Positions 1 to 7,692 of a DNA stretch of 55,794 nt are shown in pieces. The position numbers and the translations under genes are program-made. The first letter of the stretch is position 1, and each line of letters begins with the position of its first letter. This DNA is from an uncultured Lutibacter sp. (GTDB lineage Bacteria > Bacteroidota > Bacteroidia > Flavobacteriales > Flavobacteriaceae): the NCBI RefSeq assembly GCF_937891065.1, contig NZ_CALAEQ010000147.1:1-55794 (forward strand), given 5' to 3'. The notes under the pieces are model-generated. The model saw nothing but the letters and a program-made list of their open reading frames with translations. It made no database searches and was not told the DNA's origin.

Positions 1-679
1 CTTTATCAAAAGGACGTGATGCAGTTGCAGGATCATCATTTCTTGTAGAAAGTGCCTGTAAAGCATTAAAACCACCAATTCCTGCAATTGTGATGGTAGC
101 TTCTGAGCCACCGGCCACCATTACATCAGCATATCCTAAGCGAATGTAATTTAAGGCATCAATAATTGCGTTTGATGAAGATGCACATGCTGATACTGTT
201 GCAAAGTTTGGACCTCTAAATCCATATTTAATAGAAATTTGTCCAGGTGCAATATCAGCAATCATTTTTGGAATAAAGAAAGGGTTAAATCTTGGTGTGC
301 CGTCACCTGAAGCAAAGTTTAAAACTTCAATTTGAAAAGTTTCTAATCCGCCAATTCCTGCACCCCAAATAACTCCAACTCTGTCTTTATCAATTTTTTC
401 TAAATCTAATTGTGAATCGAGAATGGCTTCATCAGTAGCTACCATAGCATACTGTGTGAATTTATCCATTTTACGAGCTTCTTTTCTGTCAATAAAATCA
501 GTGACATTAAAGTTTTTTAATTCACAAGCAAAACGAGTCTTGAACTTAGTGGCATCAAAATATGTAATTGGAGCAGCCCCGCTAACACCGTTAACAAGGC
601 CATTCCAATATTGTTCAATATTATTACCTATTGGCGTTAATGCACCAAGTCCAGTTACTACAACTCGTTTAATTTCCAT
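1..679 (-). CDS. fabF: 3-oxoacyl-ACP synthase II (KAS II), N-terminal part
   Basis: Elongating condensing enzyme of type II fatty acid synthesis in the cytoplasm; it condenses malonyl-ACP with acyl-ACP. The minus-strand frame starts MEIKRVVVTGLGALTPIGN, the usual FabF start, and includes VSACASSNA around the active-site cysteine. The gene runs off the left edge, so about 226 of some 415 residues are present and the catalytic histidines are outside. The start lies 7 bases after the acpP stop, so the two are very likely one operon, an order common in Bacteroidetes. Confidence 0.96.
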   Translation of the reverse strand, partial: MEIKRVVVTGLGALTPIGNNIEQYWNGLVNGVSGAAPITYFDATKFKTRFACELKNFNVTDFIDRKEARKMDKFTQYAMVATDEAILDSQLDLEKIDKDRVGVIWGAGIGGLETFQIEVLNFASGDGTPRFNPFFIPKMIADIAPGQISIKYGFRGPNFATVSACASSSNAIIDALNYIRLGYADVMVAGGSEATITIAGIGGFNALQALSTRNDDPATASRPFDK

Positions 680-686
680 ATATAGA

Positions 687-923
687 TTACTTTTTTGCGT
701 CCTCTATATAGCTAATTGCTTGACCAACAGTACCAATGTTTTCTGCTTGGTCATCTGGAATTTGAATATCAAATTCTTTTTCGAATTCCATAATCAATTC
801 AACAGTATCAAGTGAATCAGCTCCTAAATCATTAGTAAAGCTAGCTTCTATTGTTACTTCATTTTCGTCAACGCCTAATTTATCTACGATAATGGCTTTT
901 ACTCTTGATGCAATGTCTGACAT
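687..923 (-). CDS. acpP: Acyl carrier protein
   Basis: Small acidic carrier (78 residues) that holds growing acyl chains on a phosphopantetheine arm during fatty acid synthesis. The attachment serine is in [18 protein letters not shown], the classic DSL motif, at about residue 36. Length is normal for ACP. It is the first gene of an acpP-fabF operon, and a TATTTTTG -7 element lies 33 bases upstream of its ATG. It is divergent from purN. Confidence 0.98.
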   Translation of the reverse strand: MSDIASRVKAIIVDKLGVDENEVTIEASFTNDLGADSLDTVELIMEFEKEFDIQIPDDQAENIGTVGQAISYIEDAKK

Positions 924-955
924 AATTTTTTATTATTTTAAATTTAATTACTGCG

Positions 956-963
956 CAAAAATA
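956..963 (-). promoter_or_regulatory. -7 promoter element for acpP-fabF
   Basis: Minus-strand TATTTTTG matches the Bacteroidetes -7 consensus TAnnTTTG and sits in the gap between acpP and the divergent purN. No clear -33 TTG was found at 19-20 bases spacing, so only the -7 box is called. Confidence 0.55.
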
Positions 964-1108
964 TAAAACTTTATTGAAATGAAAATCTTTTACGTAATAA
1001 AAGATACTTCATCAGTCTTAAAGTTATTAAAAATTTTTCTGTTTAACCAGTAAAAGTTGTTAATTATTTGTTTTATTTGTTGAATAAGAGAACTAAAAAT
1101 TGACACAA

Positions 1109-1678
1109 ATGAAACGTATTGTAATATTTGCTTCGGGTTCCGGAACTAATGCTGAAAATATTATAAGGTATTTTAAAAATAGCAATTTAATCTCTGTTGT
1201 TCAAGTGTATTCTAACAAGAAGGATGCCAAAGTATTGGAAAGAGCAAAACAACTAGAAGTGAGTTGTTTAAGTTTTGATAGAGATGAGTTTTATAACTCA
1301 GATAACATATTAAATTTACTTATATCGACTACTGATTATATTATTTTGGCAGGGTTTTTATGGAAAATTCCTACAAGTATTATTGAAGCATTCCCAAATA
1401 AAATTATCAATATTCATCCGGCATTATTACCTAAATATGGTGGAAAAGGAATGTATGGAATGCATGTGCATAATGCGGTTGTAAAAAATAATGAAAAAGA
1501 ATCAGGTATTACCATTCATTATGTAAATGATAATTATGATGAAGGTGCTATTATTTTTCAAAAGAGTTTTGAAGTGTTAGTATGTGATACCGCTGAAGAT
1601 GTTGCTAAAAAAATTCATATCTTAGAACAAGAAAATTTTCCAAAAGTTATTGAAAAAGTTATTTTAGAAAATGAGTAA
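1109..1678 (+). CDS. purN: Phosphoribosylglycinamide formyltransferase (GART)
   Basis: Third step of purine synthesis: transfers a formyl group from 10-formyl-THF to GAR. The N-terminus MKRIVIFASGSGTNAENII carries the phosphate-binding loop; the NIHPALLPKYGGKGMYG stretch holds the catalytic Asn and His, and the later Asp is in NYDEGAIIFQ. About 189 residues, normal for PurN. A TTG three codons upstream (1100) keeps the frame open, but the ATG at 1109 begins exactly where the family begins. The 3' end overlaps rnhA by 8 bases, so the two are probably co-transcribed. Confidence 0.94.
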   Translation: MKRIVIFASGSGTNAENIIRYFKNSNLISVVQVYSNKKDAKVLERAKQLEVSCLSFDRDEFYNSDNILNLLISTTDYIILAGFLWKIPTSIIEAFPNKIINIHPALLPKYGGKGMYGMHVHNAVVKNNEKESGITIHYVNDNYDEGAIIFQKSFEVLVCDTAEDVAKKIHILEQENFPKVIEKVILENE

Positions 1679-2303
1679 AAAAAAGTTTTATGTAATTTGG
1701 AAAGGTCACAAAACAGGCGTTTTTACATCTTGGAATGTGTGTAAAAAGCATATAACAGATTTTAAAGGAGCGCAATACAAAGCCTTTGCTTCAAAAGAGA
1801 GTGCAGATATTGCTTTTAAAGGGAATTATGAAGATTATGTTGGTAAAGACACTAAAAAAGTTCAGCTTTCTTCCGAAGAATTAAAACTTATTGGGAAACC
1901 AAATCTAGAATCTCTTTCAGTAGATGCCGCTTGTAGTGGGAATCCTGGTGAAATGGAATATAAAGGAGTAGATACTAAAACAAAAAAGCAACTATTTATT
2001 CAAGGGCCTTTTGAACAAGGAACCAATAATATAGGTGAGTTTTTAGCTTTAGTTCACGGATTGGGATATTTAAAAATAATAAACAGTAAAATTCCTATAT
2101 ATTCTGATTCTAAAATTGCAATAAGTTGGGTAAAAAAAGGTCAGTGTAGAACAAATTTACCTATTAGTAAGGAAAACAAAGTATTATTTGATTTGGTAAA
2201 AAGAGCTGAAATCTGGCTCAAAAACAACACGTATTCAACTGCTATTTTAAAATGGGAAACCAAAGCTTGGGGTGAAATTCCTGCAGATTTTGGAAGAAAA
2301 TAG
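1671..2303 (+). CDS. rnhA: Ribonuclease HI with N-terminal viroplasmin-like domain
   Basis: Cleaves the RNA strand of RNA-DNA hybrids. Residues 1-50 (KKFYVIWKGHKTGVFTSW) are the caulimovirus viroplasmin-type domain that binds hybrids, as in eukaryotic RNase H1. The catalytic domain follows, with the first acidic residue in SVDAACSGNPG, Glu in NNIGEFLALVHGL, Asp in IYSDSKIAISWV and the last Asp in ADFGRK at the C-terminus. 210 residues. It overlaps the end of purN by 8 bases. This two-domain form ending in ADFGRK is usual in Bacteroidetes. Confidence 0.9.
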   Translation: MSKKKFYVIWKGHKTGVFTSWNVCKKHITDFKGAQYKAFASKESADIAFKGNYEDYVGKDTKKVQLSSEELKLIGKPNLESLSVDAACSGNPGEMEYKGVDTKTKKQLFIQGPFEQGTNNIGEFLALVHGLGYLKIINSKIPIYSDSKIAISWVKKGQCRTNLPISKENKVLFDLVKRAEIWLKNNTYSTAILKWETKAWGEIPADFGRK

Positions 2304-2320
2304 GTTAATGTATCAAAAAT

Positions 2321-2734
2321 CTACTCTAAATCTAAATCATTAAAAAGAGTTTCAATTAAAGATTTTAATTCTTCTGGTGGATTTCCATGGTCAAAAGTTT
2401 GGGATTCATATATTTGGTTACCAATAGTGATGCTTAAAGTAGCATGTAATGCTGCATCAACATTTCTGTCACTTGTTGGGGGATTAAAATTTTCTATTTC
2501 GGAAAGGTTTATTTGTTCAACAATAGTTGTAATTTCTTCCCAAAATTTTGAAGTCGTTTTTGTCTCTATAGTGTTCTCAATGTCTTTATAATACAATTTA
2601 GAAGAAGTAACTTCATATTTAATTGAACTACCACGTGTGGCGGCATTATAATTAACAATCATAGTTTCTAAATTTGTTTGAGCTTTACAACTATGAAAAA
2701 TAACAATAAAAAATAAATATTTTAGGATTTTCAT
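2321..2734 (-). CDS. Hypothetical lipoprotein, about 137 residues
   Basis: I do not recognise the family. From the ATG at 2734 the protein begins with a hydrophobic segment followed by a Cys (IVIFHSCKAQ), a likely lipoprotein signal, then an acidic soluble domain of about 115 residues. The open frame extends upstream to 2806, but that extension would be translated through the hairpin terminator at 2763-2796, so the internal ATG is preferred. It converges with rnhA, with 17 bases between the two stop codons. Confidence 0.65.
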   Translation of the reverse strand: MKILKYLFFIVIFHSCKAQTNLETMIVNYNAATRGSSIKYEVTSSKLYYKDIENTIETKTTSKFWEEITTIVEQINLSEIENFNPPTSDRNVDAALHATLSITIGNQIYESQTFDHGNPPEELKSLIETLFNDLDLE

Positions 2735-2762
2735 CTCATTTAAATTTTGTAATTTAAAGATA

Positions 2763-2796
2763 TAAAAAAAAGGAGCTTTTAAGCTCCCTTTTTTTA
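2763..2796 (-). terminator. Rho-independent terminator after the M43 protease gene
   Basis: Seven-base-pair stem GGAGCTT/AAGCTCC with a two-base centre, flanked by A- and T-runs on both sides. It lies 20 bases past the stop of the minus-strand protease gene (ending 2816). Confidence 0.85.
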
Positions 2797-2815
2797 TCCT
2801 TTTCATGTAGTTGTT

Positions 2816-3880
2816 TTATTGTACAAAGCTTACTCTAGATCCTCCAGAAGCAAAAATTGTTCTCATTCTATCGTTTTGGCCATTACTAAACATATACATA
2901 CAGTTATCATCTGTATAATCCATATAATTCATAGTCATATCATTTGATTTACAGTTAACTGTAGGGTATGAAGGGCATCCGTAATTTGCGCCATCTGAAC
3001 TTGGTGTGTCAGCAACAAAATCATCTTGACGACATCTACCATCACCCCAAATGTGGCGTAAGTTTAACCAGTGTCCAACTTCGTGAGTTGCAGTTCTTCC
3101 GTGTCCATATTGACCACCAGCTGTATTTTCACCTAAAAAGTCTGAACCAATAACAACACCATCAGTTGCTAATGCTCCACCAGGAAATTGTGCATAACCT
3201 AAAATTCCACCACCAATTTCACAAACCCAAAGGTTTAAATTGTGCGCAGGGTCAGTAGCGTCTATTCCACCTTCGCTTGCTAGTTTCATGGCATCGTTTG
3301 TTCCCCATTCAGATTTACTTGAAGCTTTTCTGTTTACTGCAGCTAACGTAAAAGTAATTTCAGTGTCAGCAACTAAACTAGCAAATTCTAAAGGAACATT
3401 ACCAGTATTTGAGTTGTTGTTATTAAAGTCATCATTTAAAATAGCAATTTGAGAAACGATATGTGCTTGTGATACAGGATGGGCAGGATCTTCTAGAATA
3501 TTTACAACTACAGGAATAGTAATAGTACCTGTATAAGGAGTAGGTATAGGAGTAGGTGTATTACCACCACCATTACCACCGCCTGGGTTTTTTGGTTTTC
3601 CTTTAAAATAAATATAAGTACGTGTATGTTTTTCAATATCAAACATACGATTTTCCAATCCTGGATTTTCTTTTAATAGTCTGTTTAATACTTTCATACT
3701 TTGACATTTGTTGTTTTTTGCATCACTTGAATGTTTTTCTAAATCACTATCAGTGTACACATAAAAATCACTCATGTCAATTGTTGCAACTTCTTGATTT
3801 GGTACAACTTCGTCAGAATTTGGCTGGCAGGCAACTACAGCTAATGCTAATATTGCCAAGGAAAAGATTAGTTTTTTCAT
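2816..3880 (-). CDS. Secreted M43-family (pappalysin-like) zinc metalloprotease lipoprotein
   Basis: The N-terminus MKKLIFSLAILALAVVAC is a lipoprotein signal with the lipobox Cys at residue 18. A low-complexity Gly/Asn/Pro/Thr stretch at about residues 95-115 separates a short pro-region from the catalytic domain. The zinc site is HEVGHWLNLRHIWGD near residue 270, the metzincin pattern HExxHxx(G/N)xxH with Asn at the usual Gly position. The Met-turn is MNYMDY near residue 318. 354 residues, consistent with M43B cytophagalysin-type proteases. Function is probably extracellular or outer-surface proteolysis. It is followed by its own terminator and appears monocistronic. Confidence 0.85.
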   Translation of the reverse strand: MKKLIFSLAILALAVVACQPNSDEVVPNQEVATIDMSDFYVYTDSDLEKHSSDAKNNKCQSMKVLNRLLKENPGLENRMFDIEKHTRTYIYFKGKPKNPGGGNGGGNTPTPIPTPYTGTITIPVVVNILEDPAHPVSQAHIVSQIAILNDDFNNNNSNTGNVPLEFASLVADTEITFTLAAVNRKASSKSEWGTNDAMKLASEGGIDATDPAHNLNLWVCEIGGGILGYAQFPGGALATDGVVIGSDFLGENTAGGQYGHGRTATHEVGHWLNLRHIWGDGRCRQDDFVADTPSSDGANYGCPSYPTVNCKSNDMTMNYMDYTDDNCMYMFSNGQNDRMRTIFASGGSRVSFVQ

Positions 3881-4021
3881 CTTAAATTTAGATTATTTTG
3901 ATTAATAATTTTCTATTTTGGGATGAATATATTAAAGTTACGCTAAAAAATAATAATAGTAAAATAATATCTAAAAAAAATAATTATCAGAAACGATAAT
4001 ATACTGTGGTTTATTGAACAT

Positions 4022-5236
4022 TTAACAAAGCATTGATTTTGCTTTAACTAAGGCGTCATATAAAAGGTCTATTTCTTCAAAAGTATTGTAAAAAGAAAAA
4101 GATGCTCTTATGGTTCCAGGTATTTTATAAAAATCCATAATTGGTTGTGCACAGTGATGACCGGTTCTAACAGCAATCCCTAATTTATCAATAATTGTAC
4201 CTATATCATACGGGTGAATTTCACCAATATTAAATGAAATTACAGCTGTTTTATGTTGAGAAGTTCCATAAATTTTCAGACCTTCAATTTGAAGTAATTT
4301 TTTGGTAGCATATTGAAGTAATTCATTTTCATAAGAAGCAATGTTATCAAAACCTAGCTCATTCATATAGTCTATTGCAACTCCAAAAGCTATAACGCCT
4401 GCAATATTTGGTGTGCCGGCTTCAAATTTATGAGGCAAATCGGCATACGTAGTTTTTTCAAAAGTAACTTTTTTTATCATTTCACCTCCGCCTTGATAAG
4501 GAGGTAATTTATTTAGCCATTCCTCTTTTCCGTATAAAATACCAACACCAGTTGGTCCACAAATTTTATGAGCTGAAGCTACATAAAAATCAACATCCAA
4601 TGCTTGTAAATCAGGTTTAATATGTGGGCAACTTTGAGCTCCATCAATTAAAACTGCTGCGCCAATATTGTGTGCTTTATCTATAATTTCTTTAATAGGA
4701 TTTATGGTTCCTAACGCGTTTGAAACATGATTTACAAACACCAATTTTGTTTTTATTGAAAGTAATTTGTCATACTCACTCATTACCAATTCGCCTTCCA
4801 AATTCATAGGAATTACCTTTAAAATAGCTCCTGTACGTTCGCATAACATTTGCCAAGGCACTATATTTGAATGATGTTCTAAAGCGGAAACAATAATTTC
4901 ATCTCCTTCATTTAATAAAGAAGTAAAACCAGTAGCAACTATATTTATACTATGTGTTGTGCCTGCAGTTAATATAATTTCATAGCTTTTTTTAGCATTA
5001 AAATGATGTTGCAATTTAATCCGAGCTTCTTCATAGGCATTTGTAGCTAATTGACTTAAAGTATGAACGCCTCTATGAATATTAGCATTAAAAGTGGAGT
5101 AATAATTCACAATACTATCAATAACAACTTGTGGTTTTTGGTTGGTTGCTGCATTGTCTAAATAAACGAGTGGTTTTCCATTTACTTTTTGATTTAATAT
5201 TGGAAAATCAGCTCTTACTTTTTTAATATCTATCAT
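4022..5236 (-). CDS. sufS: Cysteine desulfurase, SufS type
   Basis: PLP enzyme that takes sulfur from cysteine for Fe-S cluster assembly. Seen: HRGVHTLSQLA near residue 55; the PLP contacts ALEHHSNIVPWQ and VLIDGAQS; the Schiff-base lysine in SAHKICGPTGVGILYGK; the persulfide cysteine in RTGHHCAQPIMDF near residue 365. 404 residues, typical group II length. The other suf genes (18.2-22.6 kb) are on the same strand but 13 kb away. Its promoter carries an inverted repeat resembling the one at sufA, which suggests shared control. Confidence 0.96.
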   Translation of the reverse strand: MIDIKKVRADFPILNQKVNGKPLVYLDNAATNQKPQVVIDSIVNYYSTFNANIHRGVHTLSQLATNAYEEARIKLQHHFNAKKSYEIILTAGTTHSINIVATGFTSLLNEGDEIIVSALEHHSNIVPWQMLCERTGAILKVIPMNLEGELVMSEYDKLLSIKTKLVFVNHVSNALGTINPIKEIIDKAHNIGAAVLIDGAQSCPHIKPDLQALDVDFYVASAHKICGPTGVGILYGKEEWLNKLPPYQGGGEMIKKVTFEKTTYADLPHKFEAGTPNIAGVIAFGVAIDYMNELGFDNIASYENELLQYATKKLLQIEGLKIYGTSQHKTAVISFNIGEIHPYDIGTIIDKLGIAVRTGHHCAQPIMDFYKIPGTIRASFSFYNTFEEIDLLYDALVKAKSMLC

Positions 5237-5244
5237 TTTCTTTT

Positions 5245-5261
5245 TTTAGAATGATTCTAAA
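5245..5261. promoter_or_regulatory. Inverted-repeat operator at the sufS promoter
   Basis: Perfect 8-1-8 inverted repeat TTTAGAAT-G-ATTCTAAA located between the sufS -7 box and its ATG. A degenerate copy, with the right half identical, sits at the same relative place in front of sufA (22601-22617). Size and AT-rich symmetry would fit a Fur-family or Rrf2-type repressor; the protein is not identified. Confidence 0.55.
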
Positions 5262-5263
5262 TA

Positions 5264-5271
5264 CAAAATTA
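5264..5271 (-). promoter_or_regulatory. -7 promoter element for sufS
   Basis: Minus-strand TAATTTTG fits TAnnTTTG, 28 bases upstream of the ATG and two bases from the inverted repeat at 5245-5261, so a bound protein would cover the transcription start. Confidence 0.5.
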
Positions 5272-5403
5272 CAAAATAGCTTTTATTTTAAAGGATGTAA
5301 AATTTAAAATCTTAACGTAAATTTTAAAATATAGCTGTATTATTAGCTAGTTAAACAGTTTTTTCAAAAACAACTTCGTTTAAAGGAAATGCTAAAGTTC
5401 TTT

Positions 5404-6261
5404 TTAAGGATGCGACAAACTACATAACTTACGTACTTCAGCCAAGACCAAAGCTTTTTGCTTCTCCGAAAAACTTAGGTGATTAAGTGACTCAGGCATT
5501 TTGGAAAGCTCTTTTACCAAAATAATATCTTTTTCTATGAGTTGAATTTTTTCCTTTTTGGTCAAAGATGTTAGGGTAGTTATGGGATATAAGCCATATT
5601 TATCAATATTATTTTTTATTCCGTTATTTTTAGGGTAATCCCAGCTTAGCAAAGTTAAGTCAACACACTTTGCATAATCTATTGCATCTTTTGTGAAACG
5701 TGTATTTGTAACCAGCCAACCTTGTTTTAAATGGGTTGTTTTACCTGAATTGTTCCATACTTTTTGAACATCAATAAATCTGGAGTTAATATATAGTGGA
5801 ATTTTTACATTATTTACATTAGTAGGGTTTTGATGAAATTTACATTCTATGGTATAAGTATTTCCATCTTTTTCAGCCAAAACATCTATCTCATGAGTAA
5901 TACATTCTCCGTGTAAAATTTCTCCAATTTTAGTTTTATAACCTTTTTGCCTTAAAAGCGCACTAATCAATCTTTCAAAAGGAAAACCAGTAGGACCTAA
6001 TTCGAAAATTGCTCTTTTTAAACTGTATTTTGAAGCACAAATTCGATTGTATTTTTTTAGGATGCGAAAGGCTTTTTTATAAATTAAGTTTGAAGAAATT
6101 CCGTCATAGAGTTCAGGCTTTACAGCATCTACAATTTTTTCAATTTCTTCTTCTGAAGCGCCACTATTTTTAAGAGATCTAGAGAGTTTTTGTATTGAGA
6201 AAGGTTCTAAATCTCCAGAAATCTTTTTAACAACTATTATTTTATCGTCCATATTTTTCAT
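5404..6261 (-). CDS. ATP-cone domain protein with Mrr-like (PD-(D/E)xK) nuclease domain
   Basis: Residues 1-90 read as an ATP-cone, the nucleotide-sensing domain of ribonucleotide reductases and NrdR (IVVKKISGDLEPFSIQKL, then SLKRAIFELGPTGFPFE). Residues 95-180 read as a restriction-endonuclease-like fold: HEIDVLAE with Asp126 and YTIECKFH with Glu139 and Lys141, the catalytic D...ExK set. The C-terminal 100 residues are not recognised. A cytoplasmic nuclease gated by ATP or dATP is an inference. It has its own -7 box, so it is probably not part of the neighbouring efflux operon. An ATG three codons downstream (6252) is an equally possible start. Confidence 0.75.
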   Translation of the reverse strand: MKNMDDKIIVVKKISGDLEPFSIQKLSRSLKNSGASEEEIEKIVDAVKPELYDGISSNLIYKKAFRILKKYNRICASKYSLKRAIFELGPTGFPFERLISALLRQKGYKTKIGEILHGECITHEIDVLAEKDGNTYTIECKFHQNPTNVNNVKIPLYINSRFIDVQKVWNNSGKTTHLKQGWLVTNTRFTKDAIDYAKCVDLTLLSWDYPKNNGIKNNIDKYGLYPITTLTSLTKKEKIQLIEKDIILVKELSKMPESLNHLSFSEKQKALVLAEVRKLCSLSHP

Positions 6262-6272
6262 AATTACCGAAT

Positions 6273-6280
6273 CAAATTTA
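6273..6280 (-). promoter_or_regulatory. -7 promoter element for the ATP-cone/nuclease gene
   Basis: Minus-strand TAAATTTG fits TAnnTTTG 12 bases upstream of the ATG at 6261. It separates this gene from the efflux operon ending at 6307. Confidence 0.45.
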
Positions 6281-6306
6281 TGCTAAATATTTTAAGTTGA
6301 CTCTAT

Positions 6307-7203
6307 TTAAAATCTTAATATTTCGGTCATTAACCCAAAACGAATGGTGTCAATTTGATGATTAAAGTAAATATTATAATAATCCATGCCATGATAAAAT
6401 TGGACAAACAATCCAATGTCTTCCAAAAATTTTGGATGATAATAAAATGTTAGACCAGCATTTAATCTATTTAAATCAAAAGTGTTCCAGTTGTTTACTG
6501 AGTCAAACATCCAAGTTGTTTCCAATTTTAATGAGACACTTGGTCTGCTTTCAGCCTCCAAATTGTTTCTCGGAAGCTTAAAAGCTGAAAATGTATTGTG
6601 CCAACGCAATGCGCTATATATACCTTGCATTTCATCCAGCATCCAACTTTTTGGATGAACTTCAAAGGAACTTTTAAAATTTTTTACAGTATTCAAATTT
6701 TTACTGTTTGAGGAATTAATTAATCCAAATTCGAGATAATTAGTAGCGAAGTTTCCTGATAGTAAATTAATATTTCCGTTTTCATCATAAAAATCTCCAT
6801 TTTGACCATTAGAGTGGTGTGCGATTCTACCAAAAAAGGTAATATAATTTTTTGATTTTTTGTCACCAACTAAATAATAGAATGAAATTTGAGGAATATA
6901 GCTTGGGGTATATATAGGATAAGAATCTTGGTTATACATTCTAATCATTATCTGAGGTGTTAGCACGCCCATTAATCTTGAATCTTTTCTTTTTCTTATA
7001 ATAAAACTCGGACTAATATTGGCTTCAAAAATTAAAGGGTCTAAATTCCCAATATCAATAGGAAATGTAACATAACTGTCGCTTTGGTTAGAAAGGGCTA
7101 TTTTAGTTAGGTCTAAATAAGCTAGGCTATCTTTTTTTTCTTGTGCGTTAGAAACAAGGATAAACAACGTAAGTAGAATCGATAAGTAAATAAATTTTTT
7201 CAT
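6307..7203 (-). CDS. Outer-membrane phospholipase A-like beta-barrel protein
   Basis: The signal peptide is MKKFIYLSILLTLFILVSNAQ, so the ATG at 7203 is chosen over the upstream ATG at 7221. The body has alternating amphipathic segments and ends in Phe, as barrels do. FFGRIAHHSNGQNG near residue 137 matches the H-x-S-N-G catalytic motif of OMPLA (His142 and Ser144 in E. coli PldA); the Asn of the triad may be in NFATNYLEFG further on. The protein would hydrolyse outer-membrane phospholipids if active. It is the last gene of the efflux operon, 27 bases after the DUF2141 gene. It could also be a non-enzymatic barrel that retains the motif. Confidence 0.6.
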   Translation of the reverse strand: MKKFIYLSILLTLFILVSNAQEKKDSLAYLDLTKIALSNQSDSYVTFPIDIGNLDPLIFEANISPSFIIRKRKDSRLMGVLTPQIMIRMYNQDSYPIYTPSYIPQISFYYLVGDKKSKNYITFFGRIAHHSNGQNGDFYDENGNINLLSGNFATNYLEFGLINSSNSKNLNTVKNFKSSFEVHPKSWMLDEMQGIYSALRWHNTFSAFKLPRNNLEAESRPSVSLKLETTWMFDSVNNWNTFDLNRLNAGLTFYYHPKFLEDIGLFVQFYHGMDYYNIYFNHQIDTIRFGLMTEILRF

Positions 7204-7230
7204 TTTGCTTATTTTAAACAAAACTATTTA

Positions 7231-7692
7231 CTACATGTAAATAAGCTTTATAGTTTTTTCAAGATTAGAATTCACCTCAAAGCTTGCTTTAGAAAATTTT
7301 GGCTTATTTGAGAGACCGATGGATTCATAATTTGAAAAACCAACACCTTCACTTGGTATAGGCAATAGGAATTTCTTGTCTATTTTGCCATTTTTATTTT
7401 CATCATGTAAAATATTTACGGCATAGTTTCCTTGGGATAAATTTGTAAAAATAAAATATGCCGAGCCTTCCTTGTTGATTTGTGATATTCCCTTTTTAAA
7501 ATATTTTTCATATTTCTCATCGGGAATGGAACCGTCTTTGTTGTATAATGCAATTATAACTTCTCCTTTAGAATTTCTACACCCTTCCGCTTTTACTGTT
7601 AATGAATAGGTTTCTTCGGGTGATGATTTATTGAAGGATAACAATGTAAATAATGCTATTAATATTGCTATTTTTTTGATTATTTTATTCAT
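7231..7692 (-). CDS. DUF2141 domain protein, exported
   Basis: Hydrophobic N-terminal segment (IIKKIAILIALFTLLSF) then a single domain with ILHDENKNGKIDKKFLLP and PSEGVGFSNYES, the signature stretches of DUF2141 proteins of Bacteroidetes and Proteobacteria. 153 residues, standard length. Function is unknown in the family. The start codon shares one base with the stop of the upstream permease (TAATG), so translation is probably coupled and the gene belongs to the efflux operon. Confidence 0.85.
   Translation of the reverse strand: MNKIIKKIAILIALFTLLSFNKSSPEETYSLTVKAEGCRNSKGEVIIALYNKDGSIPDEKYEKYFKKGISQINKEGSAYFIFTNLSQGNYAVNILHDENKNGKIDKKFLLPIPSEGVGFSNYESIGLSNKPKFSKASFEVNSNLEKTIKLIYM

Noticed and set aside
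2735-2806. N-terminal extension of the lipoprotein frame to an upstream ATG at 2806
   Set aside because: It would be translated across the strong terminator at 2763-2796 and would hide the lipoprotein signal that begins at 2734.
5343-5403. Short minus-strand open stretch (LKRTLAFPLNEVVFEKTV) just after the nuclease stop, as if a frameshift had cut off a tail
   Set aside because: Only about 20 codons, closed by a TAG just upstream in the same frame; no homologue is recognised, so chance is more likely.
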